Shown piece after piece: positions 31,792-40,420 of a stretch of 45,022 nt of DNA. Numbering within the stretch: position 1 is the first letter of the stretch; each line of letters opens with the position of its first letter. The translations under genes were made by a program, and so were the position numbers. A model generated the notes under the pieces. That model was given only the letters and a program-made list of their open reading frames with translations. It was not told the origin of the DNA and made no database searches. The DNA is from Desemzia sp045528445 (lineage in GTDB: Bacteria > Bacillota > Bacilli > Lactobacillales > Carnobacteriaceae), in the NCBI RefSeq assembly GCF_045528445.1, contig NZ_JBGQQU010000031.1:1-45022 (forward strand), written 5' to 3'.

Positions 31792-32948
31792 TAATTATCA
31801 CCGTTTTCAGCATTTATTTCATTCGTTAATTCTTTAACATAATTTTTCAAATCCATTGTTGCTGTATATTGAGGTGCGGTACCTTTAATATAATTTGAAA
31901 GATATACTTCACTCTTTTTCAAATCATTTCTTTGTACTTTTTTAGAATAGTTTACTAATTCATTTTGATTTTCATTATTACGATCTTTTAATGTAATGTA
32001 AATATTGTCTTTCCTATTAAATTCATCTAGAAGTTCACTATAATGAGTCGAGAAAATTAAAGTAGCGCCATTTGGATTTGTTTTTTCATCTTTAAATAAA
32101 TTGAATATTGTTGTTATAATTGTTTTATTGAAATGATTTTCAATTTCGTCTATTAATACATAGCCTCCATTTTTTATAGCCGGTATAATTAGGCTGAAAG
32201 CATTAATACCTTTTATGGTACCAGAGGATAAATACTTTTCTAATTCCATAAAATTACTTATAAAAATTTCTTCTTGACTATAGAACTTTAAGAACGTTCC
32301 ACCTTTATCAGCATCTCTTACATACTCAATACTTGAATCAAAAAATTTGATGACTTCCTGTGGTACATCCCAATTTGATAAATAAAAATTGTAATTTGTT
32401 AAATCTAAATAACTTCCAATGTAGATAGGTGTATTTTTTGTTTGAATTATATTAACGCTTATATCTTTAGGTAAATACTTTTGATCAAGATCCGTTCTTT
32501 TAACTAACACTTCTGTGTCATTAAACGCATAAAGCTTTTTCTTAGACATTACTTTTTTACTCTCTTTAACTACTATTGTCTCTTCAATAAATTCATATTC
32601 GTTATTATTGTTAAGTGCAACTATTGAACTTAACTTAAAAACATTTTCTTGATCATAATAAAAGATGATAAATTTCATATTATTTCCCAATAAATCTTTA
32701 CCTATAACTTCATTTAATTGTTTATTTCTAAAAAAAACATCCATAATAATTGATAAATACTTTAGAACAGTTGTTTTACCAGAAGCATTAATCCCCGCAA
32801 TAGCAAAGCTATTTTGAGTATAGATATTAGAAAATAGATGATTTAAATTTTCTTTATGAACAACTTTATCTTGTGCAGTAAAATCAAATTCAATTCTTCC
32901 ATCTTTAAATATATTATTTCCTTCTATAATTACCTTTAGTAACTTCAT
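31791..32948 (-). CDS. AAA/ABC-type ATPase of a candidate defence pair
   Basis: This 385-residue ATPase belongs to the OLD/RloA-like group: Walker A GINASGKT near residue 52, signature-like YLSSGTIKGINAF, Walker B GGYVLIDEIENHFN, and a switch histidine in LIFSTHYSELLDE. The region between Walker A and the signature (about 75-240) is the variable insert. I chose the ATG at 32948 with AGAGG 8 bases upstream; an in-frame GTG at 32957 overlaps that site. No membrane span or nuclease domain is present. It is followed without a gap by its partner gene. The region is strongly AT-rich, which suggests recent transfer. Confidence 0.82.
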   Translation of the reverse strand: MKLLKVIIEGNNIFKDGRIEFDFTAQDKVVHKENLNHLFSNIYTQNSFAIAGINASGKTTVLKYLSIIMDVFFRNKQLNEVIGKDLLGNNMKFIIFYYDQENVFKLSSIVALNNNNEYEFIEETIVVKESKKVMSKKKLYAFNDTEVLVKRTDLDQKYLPKDISVNIIQTKNTPIYIGSYLDLTNYNFYLSNWDVPQEVIKFFDSSIEYVRDADKGGTFLKFYSQEEIFISNFMELEKYLSSGTIKGINAFSLIIPAIKNGGYVLIDEIENHFNKTIITTIFNLFKDEKTNPNGATLIFSTHYSELLDEFNRKDNIYITLKDRNNENQNELVNYSKKVQRNDLKKSEVYLSNYIKGTAPQYTATMDLKNYVKELTNEINAENGDN

Positions 32949-33310
32949 GCTATCCACCTCTTTAATATATTATACCACTCGGTTTTTTTATTACAAACAA
33001 AAAACACGTTTAAAAAAATGATAAATAAGATTTTCTTGTTTTATTTTCAACTCTTTAAACAGATTAATCGTTTTAAAAAACATTGATACATCATTTGCAA
33101 AATAATATTACCTTAATATTTATTTTTTAGTTTAGCTGAGATATTTCCCTTAAAAATAAACAGACCTACAAATTCTTTCTTTAGACAATTTGTAAATGTA
33201 CCCGTATGACTTGAATTGAACAATTGTATCTTTGAAAATAATCAGAATCCTAAATCAACATAGTGATTATGCTATACTAAACAAACAACAACCACCAAAG
33301 GAGTTCTAAC
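32949..33310. promoter_or_regulatory. AT-rich gap with the topB promoter
   Basis: No gene is seen in this AT-rich spacer between divergent genes. Near its right end an extended -10, TGC-TATACT (33270-33278), lies about 33 bases before topB. The -35 is poor, as usual with an extended -10. Confidence 0.55.
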
Positions 33311-35488
33311 ATGAAAAGTTTAGTTTTAGCAGAGAAGCCGTCTGTGGGGCGCGATATTGCTCGTGTGCTTGGCAGTACCAAGAAAGGGAAAGGCTACTTT
33401 GAAGGAGATCAATACATTGTTACTTGGGCACTGGGACATCTAGTGACATTAGCTGACCCCGAGACCTATGACCAAAAATACAAAACCTGGAATTTGAATG
33501 ATTTGCCTATGTTGCCTGATGATATGAAATTGACCGTCATTCGCAATTCCGGCAGCCAGTTCAATGCAGTCAAATCGCAACTGAAGCGTAAAGACGTATC
33601 TGAAGTTATCATTGCGACGGATGCTGGTCGTGAAGGAGAATTGGTTGCTCGTTGGATTATTGAAAAAGCCAATATCCACAAACCGATGAAGCGCCTGTGG
33701 ATATCTTCCATTACTGATAAAGCCATCAAAGAAGGCTTTAAAAACCTGAAGCCCGCTAAAAATTACGAGACGCTTTTTCAAGCTGCCGTGGCTCGTTCCC
33801 AAGCAGACTGGTATATCGGATTGAACGCCAGCCGTGCATTGACGACCAAATACAATGCCCAATTGAATTGCGGTAGAGTTCAGACACCAGTGGTTCAAAT
33901 CATTGCGCAACGCGAAGAAGAGATTAACCAGTTCAAACCAAAAACGTTTTACGGAGCAGATGCTACTACAGACTTATCCTTAAAACTGGGCTGGCAAGAT
34001 CAAAAAACAAAAGACACAAAAACATTTGATCAACAGAAAATCAGCCAATTGGTCCACACGCTTGATGGCAAAAACGCTGTCGTGACCAACGTGGTAAAGA
34101 AACCTAAAAAGACGTTCTCTCCTGCTTTGTACGATTTAACGGAACTGCAGAGAGATGCTTATCAAGCATACGGTTATTCAGCTAAAGAGACACTGAACCT
34201 GATGCAAACACTTTATGAGCAGCACAAAGTGTTGACTTATCCACGGACAGATTCTCGTTATTTGACGACAGATATCGTACCGACTCTGAAAGACCGTATC
34301 AAAGTGAGTGCTCACGGAGAATACAAAGCGATTGCTAAAAAATTATTGAACCAACCGACTAAAGCACAAGCTTCCTACGTCAACGATCAAAAAGTTTCTG
34401 ACCACCATGCCATTATTCCGACAGAACAAGTCGTGCCTATGCAACAGTTATCAGCTAAAGAACGCCATATCTATAATCTGGTTGTGAAGCGATTCTTCGC
34501 TGTCCTATTACCTGCACACGAATACGAACAGTTTACGTTGACCGCTACTATTGGTTCAGAATCTTTTACTGCCAAAGGCAAAACCGTCACCAAATTAGGT
34601 TGGAAAGAAGTCAACACTGGTGCAAATGCCAAAGAAGATATTTCAGGTAAGTCTCTTTCTTCTATTAAAGTTGGCGATACGTTAAATGTTTCGTATATTA
34701 ACGAGACTTCGGGACAAACAAAAGCTCCAGCATACTTCAATGAAGCTACTTTGCTGACAGCGATGGAGAACCCTGGTCAATACATGGCTCAAAAAGATCA
34801 AGCCTTATCTAAAACGCTGAAAGCTACCGGTGGGCTTGGAACAGTAGCCACTCGAGCAGATATCATCGACAAATTGTTCAAGTCTTTCTTACTCGAGAAA
34901 AAAGGCAACAATATTCATGTAACATCAAAAGGGAAACAGCTCTTAGAATTGGTTCCTGCCGACTTGAAGTCCCCTGAACTAACGGCTGAATGGGAACAAC
35001 AACTGGAGTCAATCGCTAAGGGAAAACTGACAAAAGAACGATTCGTAGGAGATATCAAGAAATTCACCAAAGAATTAGTGACTGAAATCAAACAAACAGA
35101 TGGAAAATTCCGTCACGAAAACATTTCCAGCAAAACTTGTCCAGACTGTGGAAAACCGATGCTGGAAGTAAATGGTAAAAAAGGCAAAATGTTGGTGTGC
35201 CAAGACCGCGAATGCGGCTACCGCAAAAACGTCTCTAGACAATCCAATGCACGCTGCCCGAACTGTAAGAAAAAAATGTCTCTTAGCGGCGAAGGAGACG
35301 GTCAAATTTTCACTTGTACGTGTGGTTACCGCGAAAAATTATCCGCGTTCAAAAAACGTCGTGAACAATCCGGATCTGGTAAAGCAGATAAACGAACCGT
35401 TCAGAAGTTTATTAAGCAGCAAAAACAAGAAGAACCGGAAGACAATGGATTGTTTGATGCGTTGAAAGGTTTAACATTTGATGAATAA
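33311..35488 (+). CDS. topB: DNA topoisomerase III
   Basis: This 725-residue type IA topoisomerase relaxes and decatenates DNA through a covalent tyrosine link. It has the Toprim motifs (AEKPSVGRDIA at the start, ATDAGREGELVARWI near 103), the active-site tyrosine Y310 in LTYPRTDSRYL, and the typical ATRADIIDKL stretch. The C-terminus carries cysteine clusters: CPDCGKPM with CQDRECGYR, and CPNCKKKM with CTCGYREK, which form zinc ribbons. The length is that of a chromosomal TopB in Firmicutes, and no conjugation genes surround it. AAAGGAG precedes the ATG. A strong terminator follows. Confidence 0.95.
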   Translation: MKSLVLAEKPSVGRDIARVLGSTKKGKGYFEGDQYIVTWALGHLVTLADPETYDQKYKTWNLNDLPMLPDDMKLTVIRNSGSQFNAVKSQLKRKDVSEVIIATDAGREGELVARWIIEKANIHKPMKRLWISSITDKAIKEGFKNLKPAKNYETLFQAAVARSQADWYIGLNASRALTTKYNAQLNCGRVQTPVVQIIAQREEEINQFKPKTFYGADATTDLSLKLGWQDQKTKDTKTFDQQKISQLVHTLDGKNAVVTNVVKKPKKTFSPALYDLTELQRDAYQAYGYSAKETLNLMQTLYEQHKVLTYPRTDSRYLTTDIVPTLKDRIKVSAHGEYKAIAKKLLNQPTKAQASYVNDQKVSDHHAIIPTEQVVPMQQLSAKERHIYNLVVKRFFAVLLPAHEYEQFTLTATIGSESFTAKGKTVTKLGWKEVNTGANAKEDISGKSLSSIKVGDTLNVSYINETSGQTKAPAYFNEATLLTAMENPGQYMAQKDQALSKTLKATGGLGTVATRADIIDKLFKSFLLEKKGNNIHVTSKGKQLLELVPADLKSPELTAEWEQQLESIAKGKLTKERFVGDIKKFTKELVTEIKQTDGKFRHENISSKTCPDCGKPMLEVNGKKGKMLVCQDRECGYRKNVSRQSNARCPNCKKKMSLSGEGDGQIFTCTCGYREKLSAFKKRREQSGSGKADKRTVQKFIKQQKQEEPEDNGLFDALKGLTFDE

Positions 35489-35506
35489 GCAACTATAGCT
35501 AATAGT

Positions 35507-35555
35507 AAAAATCCCTCTTTGAGACAGCCTTGTTGTTCTCAAAGAGGGATTTTTT
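35507..35555 (+). terminator. Terminator of topB
   Basis: An 18-bp stem (AAAAATCCCTCTTTGAGA and its complement) with a 12-base loop ends in TTTTTT, 20 bases after the stop codon. Confidence 0.92.
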
Positions 35556-35673
35556 CGATTGCAAAAGACTATAACATGGGTAAGTGTAAAGAATAAAAAC
35601 GGTTCTACAATATTTGACGGTGGTAAGTAAAAACTACATTTCTATTTCATTCAAAACCTTTTAAAAACTCAGT

Positions 35674-35818
35674 CCTAGACATTTATGGAGGAATATGGGG
35701 GTTGCTTATAGCCGAGCCATGAGATGTGATTTTCGACTCAAGGCTGGGCCTATAAGCAACCCAAAAAATCAGAGTAAAATCTAGTTTTTTGGGTCGTTTT
35801 TTATAGCAACGTCTAGGG
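35674..35818. repeat. 145-bp composite inverted-repeat element
   Basis: Outer arms CCTAGAC and GTCTAGG (35674-35680 and 35811-35817) enclose two hairpins. One is GGGTTGCTTATAG paired with CTATAAGCAACCC (arms from 35698 and to 35762), which also has inner GAGCC/GGCT pairs. The other is CCCAAAAAA paired with TTTTTTGGG (35760-35793). The nested layout resembles the 11.8 kb element. No gene is visible from 35489 to 36392. Confidence 0.75.
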
Positions 35819-35977
35819 AATAACTTAAGCTACAAGTGGTTCAAGAATAACTAATAGGTCTTTTGGGCGATCACTTATTCACGAAAAAACAGGGTATTTC
35901 TCCTCACTCTATCTTTAAACACTGCCGAAATAGTAAAAAAATGAGCCTGATATAGCCAGCGGGACTGTTGTTTTAGT

Positions 35978-36126
35978 TTATTGATCAAGTGAGCCTTAAT
36001 TTAATGTTCACTTGATCAATAACTCTACTTTATTAGTCAAGTGAGAACTTAATTTAATGTCACTTGAAGAATAAACTCACTTTATTCTTCAAGTGAGAGC
36101 TGTTTCAATACTCACTTGATCAATAA
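35978..36126. repeat. 52-bp hairpin repeat, three units
   Basis: Left arms (35978, 36030, 36082) and right arms (36008, 36060, 36112), each 15 bases, recur every 52 bp around the core CAAGTGA/TCACTTG. Unit 1 pairs perfectly within itself (TTATTGATCAAGTGA). The right arm of unit 2 pairs perfectly with the left arm of unit 3 (TTATTCTTCAAGTGA, 7-base loop). The right arm of unit 3 is identical to that of unit 1. Alternative foldings are therefore possible. Each unit is an inverted repeat inside a tandem repeat, as in the 41-bp satellite. Confidence 0.9.
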
Positions 36127-36302
36127 CCGTTGTTCACTCACCAAACGAACGTCTCTTTCGCATTGAATAGAGCATTCCATCGGAAGAAACATATCGACAT
36201 GATTAAGAAACACGCCATGATTCGTTTCACCATTTATTCTGCTACAAACACAAACCCAAACCCCAAGTCCGGTTGAATACCGAACTTAGGCTTAAGCATA
36301 AT

Positions 36303-36340
36303 AAAAACTCGAATAAAAGAGTTTCCTCTCCCATTCGAGT
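36303..36340 (-). terminator. Terminator of the MacAB-like exporter operon
   Basis: ACTCGAAT and ATTCGAGT form an 8-bp stem, with a further AGAG/CTCT pairing in the loop, followed on the minus strand by TTTTTATT. It lies about 50 bases after the permease stop codon. Confidence 0.75.
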
Positions 36341-36392
36341 CTCAGCGAGTCTAAACGTTCTTCACCTTGCGTTTAACAGAAATATTTGTCTA

Positions 36393-37598
36393 CTAGATAA
36401 TTTCAATGATCTCTTTCTTGCTGGCTGCATTAGCCGGTGCATAACTGAAAATCAGACCAACCAAGGAAGAAACGCCTAATGAAATCAGAACAGTAACCAG
36501 GTCCACTCCGATAGAAAACGGCAATAGCGCTGCTGCGATAGAGGAAAATAACAGACCCAATAAGTAGCCGATGACTCCACCAATACTGGTCATCAATACC
36601 CCTTCTAAGACAAACTGTGCACGGATGCTGCTTTGAGAAGCCCCTAATGCCCGGCGAATACCGATTTCTTTCGTTCGTTCCGAAACGGAGATGTACATCA
36701 TATTCATCACACCAATTCCTGCAATAAACAGAGATATTCCGGCTACACTGGCAATAAATAGGGTAATTCCTCCTAACACTTCTGAAATACCATCATCTAA
36801 AGCAGACATATCAAAATGTTCATAGGTTCCCATTGTCCGCATAGATCCGTCTTCTTCAAGTACAGCAATGGCTTCTGCTGCTACATCTGAAGGCAGTGAG
36901 CCTCTTGCGACAGTCACTGTTACAGTATCTTCAATTGTGTCTGCATCATGGTATCGCAGGTAACTGCTTTTAGGAAGTTCAATCTCTTCCGGCATAAAAC
37001 CGGCTAATAAGCCAGATGAATCCAAATCACTTTCGTAGACTCCGACAATCGTATAAAGTTGATCACCTAATGTAATCCCTCTTCCAACGGCATCATCTTC
37101 GGTCTCAAATCGATCTTCTACAACAGAAAATGGAACGACAGCTACACGACTTTCATTCCCGTTATCCAACATATCGATCGGTCTGCCCGCAATAACGGGT
37201 CTGCCTTTATCCTCAGTCATGACCACATCCAAGTAAGTTTCTTCACCCTCTACCAGGGTAGTTACGGAAGCATAGTCAGAACTCGCTTGATAGATTTCTG
37301 CCCCTTGAACACCGGGAATATTTCGAATCATCTGCAAGTCCATTTCAGAAAAGAACGGATCATTTGTCTCATACATCCATTCCATATCCTCTGCCATGAA
37401 CTGAACATCAACTGTTAATAGTTCTCCTTCGTCTGGATTCAACGATTCCATGACGTAATTTTCAAATCCGCGTCCAATAGACATAATCGTACTGACAGCC
37501 GCGATTCCGATAACGATACCAACCATCGTCAAAAAGCTTCGTTTTTTATTTTTCCATAAGGCGTTCCAAGCACCTTTAAAAAAAACTGATGGATTCAT
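36393..37598 (-). CDS. MacB/FtsX-type ABC permease (YknZ-like)
   Basis: This 401-residue permease has the MacB layout: one membrane span near residues 18-42 (NKKRSFLTMVGIVIGIAAVSTI), a large extracytoplasmic domain (about 45-275), then three spans (from GGITLFIASVAGISLFIAG to the end) with the FtsX motif ERTKEIGIRRALGAS. It couples to the ATPase and adaptor encoded just upstream. Such exporters move peptides or antibiotics out of the membrane; YknWXYZ of Bacillus subtilis protects against the SdpC toxin. The ATG follows GAGGTGA, which overlaps the end of the ATPase gene. Confidence 0.9.
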   Translation of the reverse strand: MNPSVFFKGAWNALWKNKKRSFLTMVGIVIGIAAVSTIMSIGRGFENYVMESLNPDEGELLTVDVQFMAEDMEWMYETNDPFFSEMDLQMIRNIPGVQGAEIYQASSDYASVTTLVEGEETYLDVVMTEDKGRPVIAGRPIDMLDNGNESRVAVVPFSVVEDRFETEDDAVGRGITLGDQLYTIVGVYESDLDSSGLLAGFMPEEIELPKSSYLRYHDADTIEDTVTVTVARGSLPSDVAAEAIAVLEEDGSMRTMGTYEHFDMSALDDGISEVLGGITLFIASVAGISLFIAGIGVMNMMYISVSERTKEIGIRRALGASQSSIRAQFVLEGVLMTSIGGVIGYLLGLLFSSIAAALLPFSIGVDLVTVLISLGVSSLVGLIFSYAPANAASKKEIIEII

Positions 37599-37602
37599 AC
37601 GC

Positions 37603-38277
37603 TCACCTCACTTCTTCGGTCAATACGCCGTCATGCATATGGACTACTCGATTGCAAAAGCTTACGGTTCCTGGATCATGTGTAACCAGAATGATCGTAA
37701 CACCTTCTTCTTCATTTAACTGCTTAAAGACATTCATGATATCATCAGACGTTTTCGTATCTAACGCACCTGTCGGCTCATCTGCGATAATGAAATCAGG
37801 ATTGTTGATGATGGCTCTGGCGATAGCCGCTCTTTGCTGCTGCCCGCCGGATAATTGCTTTGGAAGTTTATTTCCTTTATCTCCAATACCCAATTTCTCC
37901 AATAATTCTGCTACTCTTGCTTTTGTTTGACGGTAATTCCAGCCGTCATAAAGCAGCGGCAGTTCAATATTTTCTCGAATCGTCAAGGTTTCGATCAAAT
38001 TAAAATGCTGAAATACGAATCCTACTCGCTGATTTCTCAATTTAGATAAATCATTATCTGCTTTAGAAGTCACTATCTCATCTTCTAAATAATAATTGCC
38101 CAAGTAATTCCGATCAATGAATCCGATCAAATTCAACAAGGTGGATTTCCCTGATCCAGACGGTCCCATAATGGCCAAAAAATCCCCTTTATGGACTTCA
38201 AGATCGACGTTTTTCAACACAGGAAACCACTCATCATCTGCTTTATAGGCTTTTCTGATTTTCTCCAGCTTAATCAT
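37603..38277 (-). CDS. MacB/LolD-type ABC ATP-binding protein (YknY-like)
   Basis: This 224-residue ATPase shows Walker A GPSGSGKST near residue 38, Q-loop VGFVFQHFNLI, signature LSGGQQQR near 141, Walker B FIIADEPTGALD and switch histidine in LVTHDP. The ADEPTGALD stretch is typical of the MacB/LolD/YknY group. Its ATG lies inside the end of the adaptor gene (8-base overlap), and the permease gene starts 4 bases after its stop, so the three are translated together. Confidence 0.95.
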   Translation of the reverse strand: MIKLEKIRKAYKADDEWFPVLKNVDLEVHKGDFLAIMGPSGSGKSTLLNLIGFIDRNYLGNYYLEDEIVTSKADNDLSKLRNQRVGFVFQHFNLIETLTIRENIELPLLYDGWNYRQTKARVAELLEKLGIGDKGNKLPKQLSGGQQQRAAIARAIINNPDFIIADEPTGALDTKTSDDIMNVFKQLNEEEGVTIILVTHDPGTVSFCNRVVHMHDGVLTEEVR

Positions 38278-39511
38278 ACATCACCATAACTTCATCACCA
38301 TCTGCAAGAGCCGTATCTGGATCTAATAACACTTCTTCCTCTACTGCCAATCCCGATTCAATGACATAAAAGTTGCTTTCTTTTGAGACTGTTACTTCTC
38401 GTTTTTCTACGATACCCTCTTTATTGACGTAAACAACTTTTGTGCCATCTTCCTCTTCGATTACTGCATTTTGTGGAAGATACATCACGCCTTCACTGTA
38501 TCCGATTTGGACAGAAAAGCCGTATTGAATCGCTTCTTCCGGAAGAACGGTAAATGGATAGCGAGAAGAAGTAGCTCCTTCTGCTGCCGCTTGCATTGGC
38601 AATGAATCGATTTTCGCAATCGTTCCTTTTAATTGGCGGTCAGAGTTCATTAAATAAATATCGACAGGACTATCTACTGAAAGCTTATTGTAGTCATACT
38701 CTGATACGGACGATTCAATTTTTAAATCATGCGACATCAGGCGTACAATAGGCTGTTCGCTTAATTGCAAGCTGGCAGGATCAGCTTCATTCAGTTCCAC
38801 CACCCCTTTAAAATCGGATTGAATCTTTGTGGTAACCCCTTGTCTTAGTTTTTCGATTTCATATGTGATGTCTTCCATCTGATCCGCTAATTCATTCAGC
38901 GACATCTCTGCACTTTCAATCGTTGCTTCCGCCTCTGCTTTGCTTGCTTCAGCTTCCATCAGCTTATTTTGAGCGGCTTCAGCTTCAGGGTCAATCATCA
39001 TCTCTGCTTCACTGTTTTCACCAGCAGCCTGAATTTGACGGTTGCTTTCTTCCATATTCGCAGTTGCTGTATTCAATGCTTTTCTTGCATTCGCAAGTTC
39101 TGTCTCTGCTTCAGCATACCGTTCTTCTAAGCGGCTATACTGACGATTTTGTTCATCCAGCAACTGTTGATTTTCTTCATTTGTATAGGTAAATAAATCC
39201 GTTCCTTCTTCTACTTCTTGTCCATTTTCTACCAGTACTTCAGCGATCACACCTTTTGAAGCGTCATAAAATTCTTCTTGAACTTCCGCAGCTTGCACTT
39301 TCCCATCAAATAAAATCGGATCCTCTTCTCTCACAATGTGGACAGAATAAGATTGTTCTGCTTCACTCTCCGTGTCAGAGCTTTGGAAAAACTGGACAAT
39401 TAAGATAACGATTACAATTATTCCGATGATGCCTATTGCTAAAAGTCCTTTTTTATCTCCCACGCGTTGTAAAAAGGAACGATTGACTTTTTCTTTAGTT
39501 GTTTTTTTCAA
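38270..39511 (-). CDS. HlyD/MacA-type membrane fusion adaptor (YknX-like)
   Basis: This 413-residue protein has one N-terminal span (LLAIGIIGIIVIVILIVQF), a biotinyl-lipoyl-like domain split by a long coiled-coil hairpin (about 100-225; LLDEQNRQYSRLEERYAEAE and onward), and a beta-barrel domain, as in MacA adaptors. It would sit outside the membrane and link substrate capture to the permease. The TTG start at 39511 has only a weak ribosome site, so the exact start is uncertain. The family and operon position are clear. Confidence 0.88.
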   Translation of the reverse strand: MKKTTKEKVNRSFLQRVGDKKGLLAIGIIGIIVIVILIVQFFQSSDTESEAEQSYSVHIVREEDPILFDGKVQAAEVQEEFYDASKGVIAEVLVENGQEVEEGTDLFTYTNEENQQLLDEQNRQYSRLEERYAEAETELANARKALNTATANMEESNRQIQAAGENSEAEMMIDPEAEAAQNKLMEAEASKAEAEATIESAEMSLNELADQMEDITYEIEKLRQGVTTKIQSDFKGVVELNEADPASLQLSEQPIVRLMSHDLKIESSVSEYDYNKLSVDSPVDIYLMNSDRQLKGTIAKIDSLPMQAAAEGATSSRYPFTVLPEEAIQYGFSVQIGYSEGVMYLPQNAVIEEEDGTKVVYVNKEGIVEKREVTVSKESNFYVIESGLAVEEEVLLDPDTALADGDEVMVMYD

Positions 39512-39532
39512 TGTGGTTTACCCTGCTTTCTA

Positions 39533-40066
39533 CTAAATTCCTAAGCTATCAACAAACAGCAAACTAGCTATACTAATAATAAGACCTAATACTAACCACA
39601 CTATTTGCACAATAATCATGGCTTTTTTTACATGGCTTTCCTTTTCCTCACCTGAGAAATAAAAGAATAGAAACAACCCCGTTGTCGCCACACTAAACAA
39701 TGTGCTCACAATTAAATTCCCTTGAAAGTTGAATTGTTGAACCAATATATTCAGTACTGTCGTAATCGCACTAGAATAAAAAATAGCCGACCAGATATCA
39801 TACTTATAGACGTTTTTTTCTTTAGAAATCCACTGTGTTGGAAACTTTGTAAATACATATTCCACTCCTGCAACAATAAAAGCAGTTACTAAACTGGCAA
39901 TTCCTCCGAAAATACCCGCTACAGCCGTTACATCTGATTCTAATCCTAACTCTGCTTCCACTGAAACGGACGCATAAATCCCGACCATTAAAGACGCTAC
40001 TGCAAAAATAGCCGCAGCTCCCCAAGGAAACTTCTTACTTTGATTCAGTTCGATTTCTTGATTCAT
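39533..40066 (-). CDS. Multispan membrane protein, YknW-like by position
   Basis: This 177-residue protein has about five predicted membrane spans (AAIFAVASLMVGIYASV, GIFGGIASLVTAFIVAGVEYVF, IWSAIFYSSAITTVLNILV, LIVSTLFSVATTGLFLFFYF, IIVQIVWLVLGLIISIASLLFV). I chose the ATG at 40066 with GGAGG 8 bases upstream. It is the first gene of the exporter operon, the place YknW, a Yip1-type assembly factor, has in B. subtilis yknWXYZ. The sequence alone does not prove that family, but size, spans and position fit. It may help assemble the exporter or give self-protection. Confidence 0.72.
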   Translation of the reverse strand: MNQEIELNQSKKFPWGAAAIFAVASLMVGIYASVSVEAELGLESDVTAVAGIFGGIASLVTAFIVAGVEYVFTKFPTQWISKEKNVYKYDIWSAIFYSSAITTVLNILVQQFNFQGNLIVSTLFSVATTGLFLFFYFSGEEKESHVKKAMIIVQIVWLVLGLIISIASLLFVDSLGI

Positions 40067-40275
40067 TTTATATTCCTCCATTTATGTATTCTAAATTTGA
40101 ATTGATCTCTTTTTAAATTATATGTAATGGGTTATTCTAATTTTTTCCTCCTTTACTAACTTCAATAGTTGGAAATGTTCTGCTTTAAAAATCAACCAAA
40201 ATCTTCCATGCACTAATTAAAATTGTAACAAACCGCTTATAAAATAACAATGTAATTCATTAGATAATTCCTATT

Positions 40276-40332
40276 TCAGATCACTAGTGTTATATGATAC
40301 ATAATGTGTTTCATCCAACACTAGTGATCTGA
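40276..40332. repeat. 16-bp perfect inverted repeat in the 40.1-40.4 kb gap
   Basis: Arms TCAGATCACTAGTGTT (40276-40291) and AACACTAGTGATCTGA (40317-40332) enclose a 25-base loop that can pair further (TGATACA with TGTTTCA). It is a separate structure from the terminator at 40371. No gene is seen between 40067 and 40420. Confidence 0.8.
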
Positions 40333-40370
40333 TACATACTATATTTCAATGAATATCATAACATTCAATA

Positions 40371-40410
40371 AAAAAGGCTTTAGTCCAAACCAGCGACTAA
40401 AACCTTTTTT
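40371..40410 (-). terminator. Terminator of the beta-glucoside operon
   Basis: AAAAAGG-TTTAGTC and GACTAAAA-CCTTTTTT pair with a small bulge around a 9-base loop. The minus strand reads into a T run. It lies 10 bases after the bglA stop. Confidence 0.85.
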
Positions 40411-40420
40411 ACATATTTTT

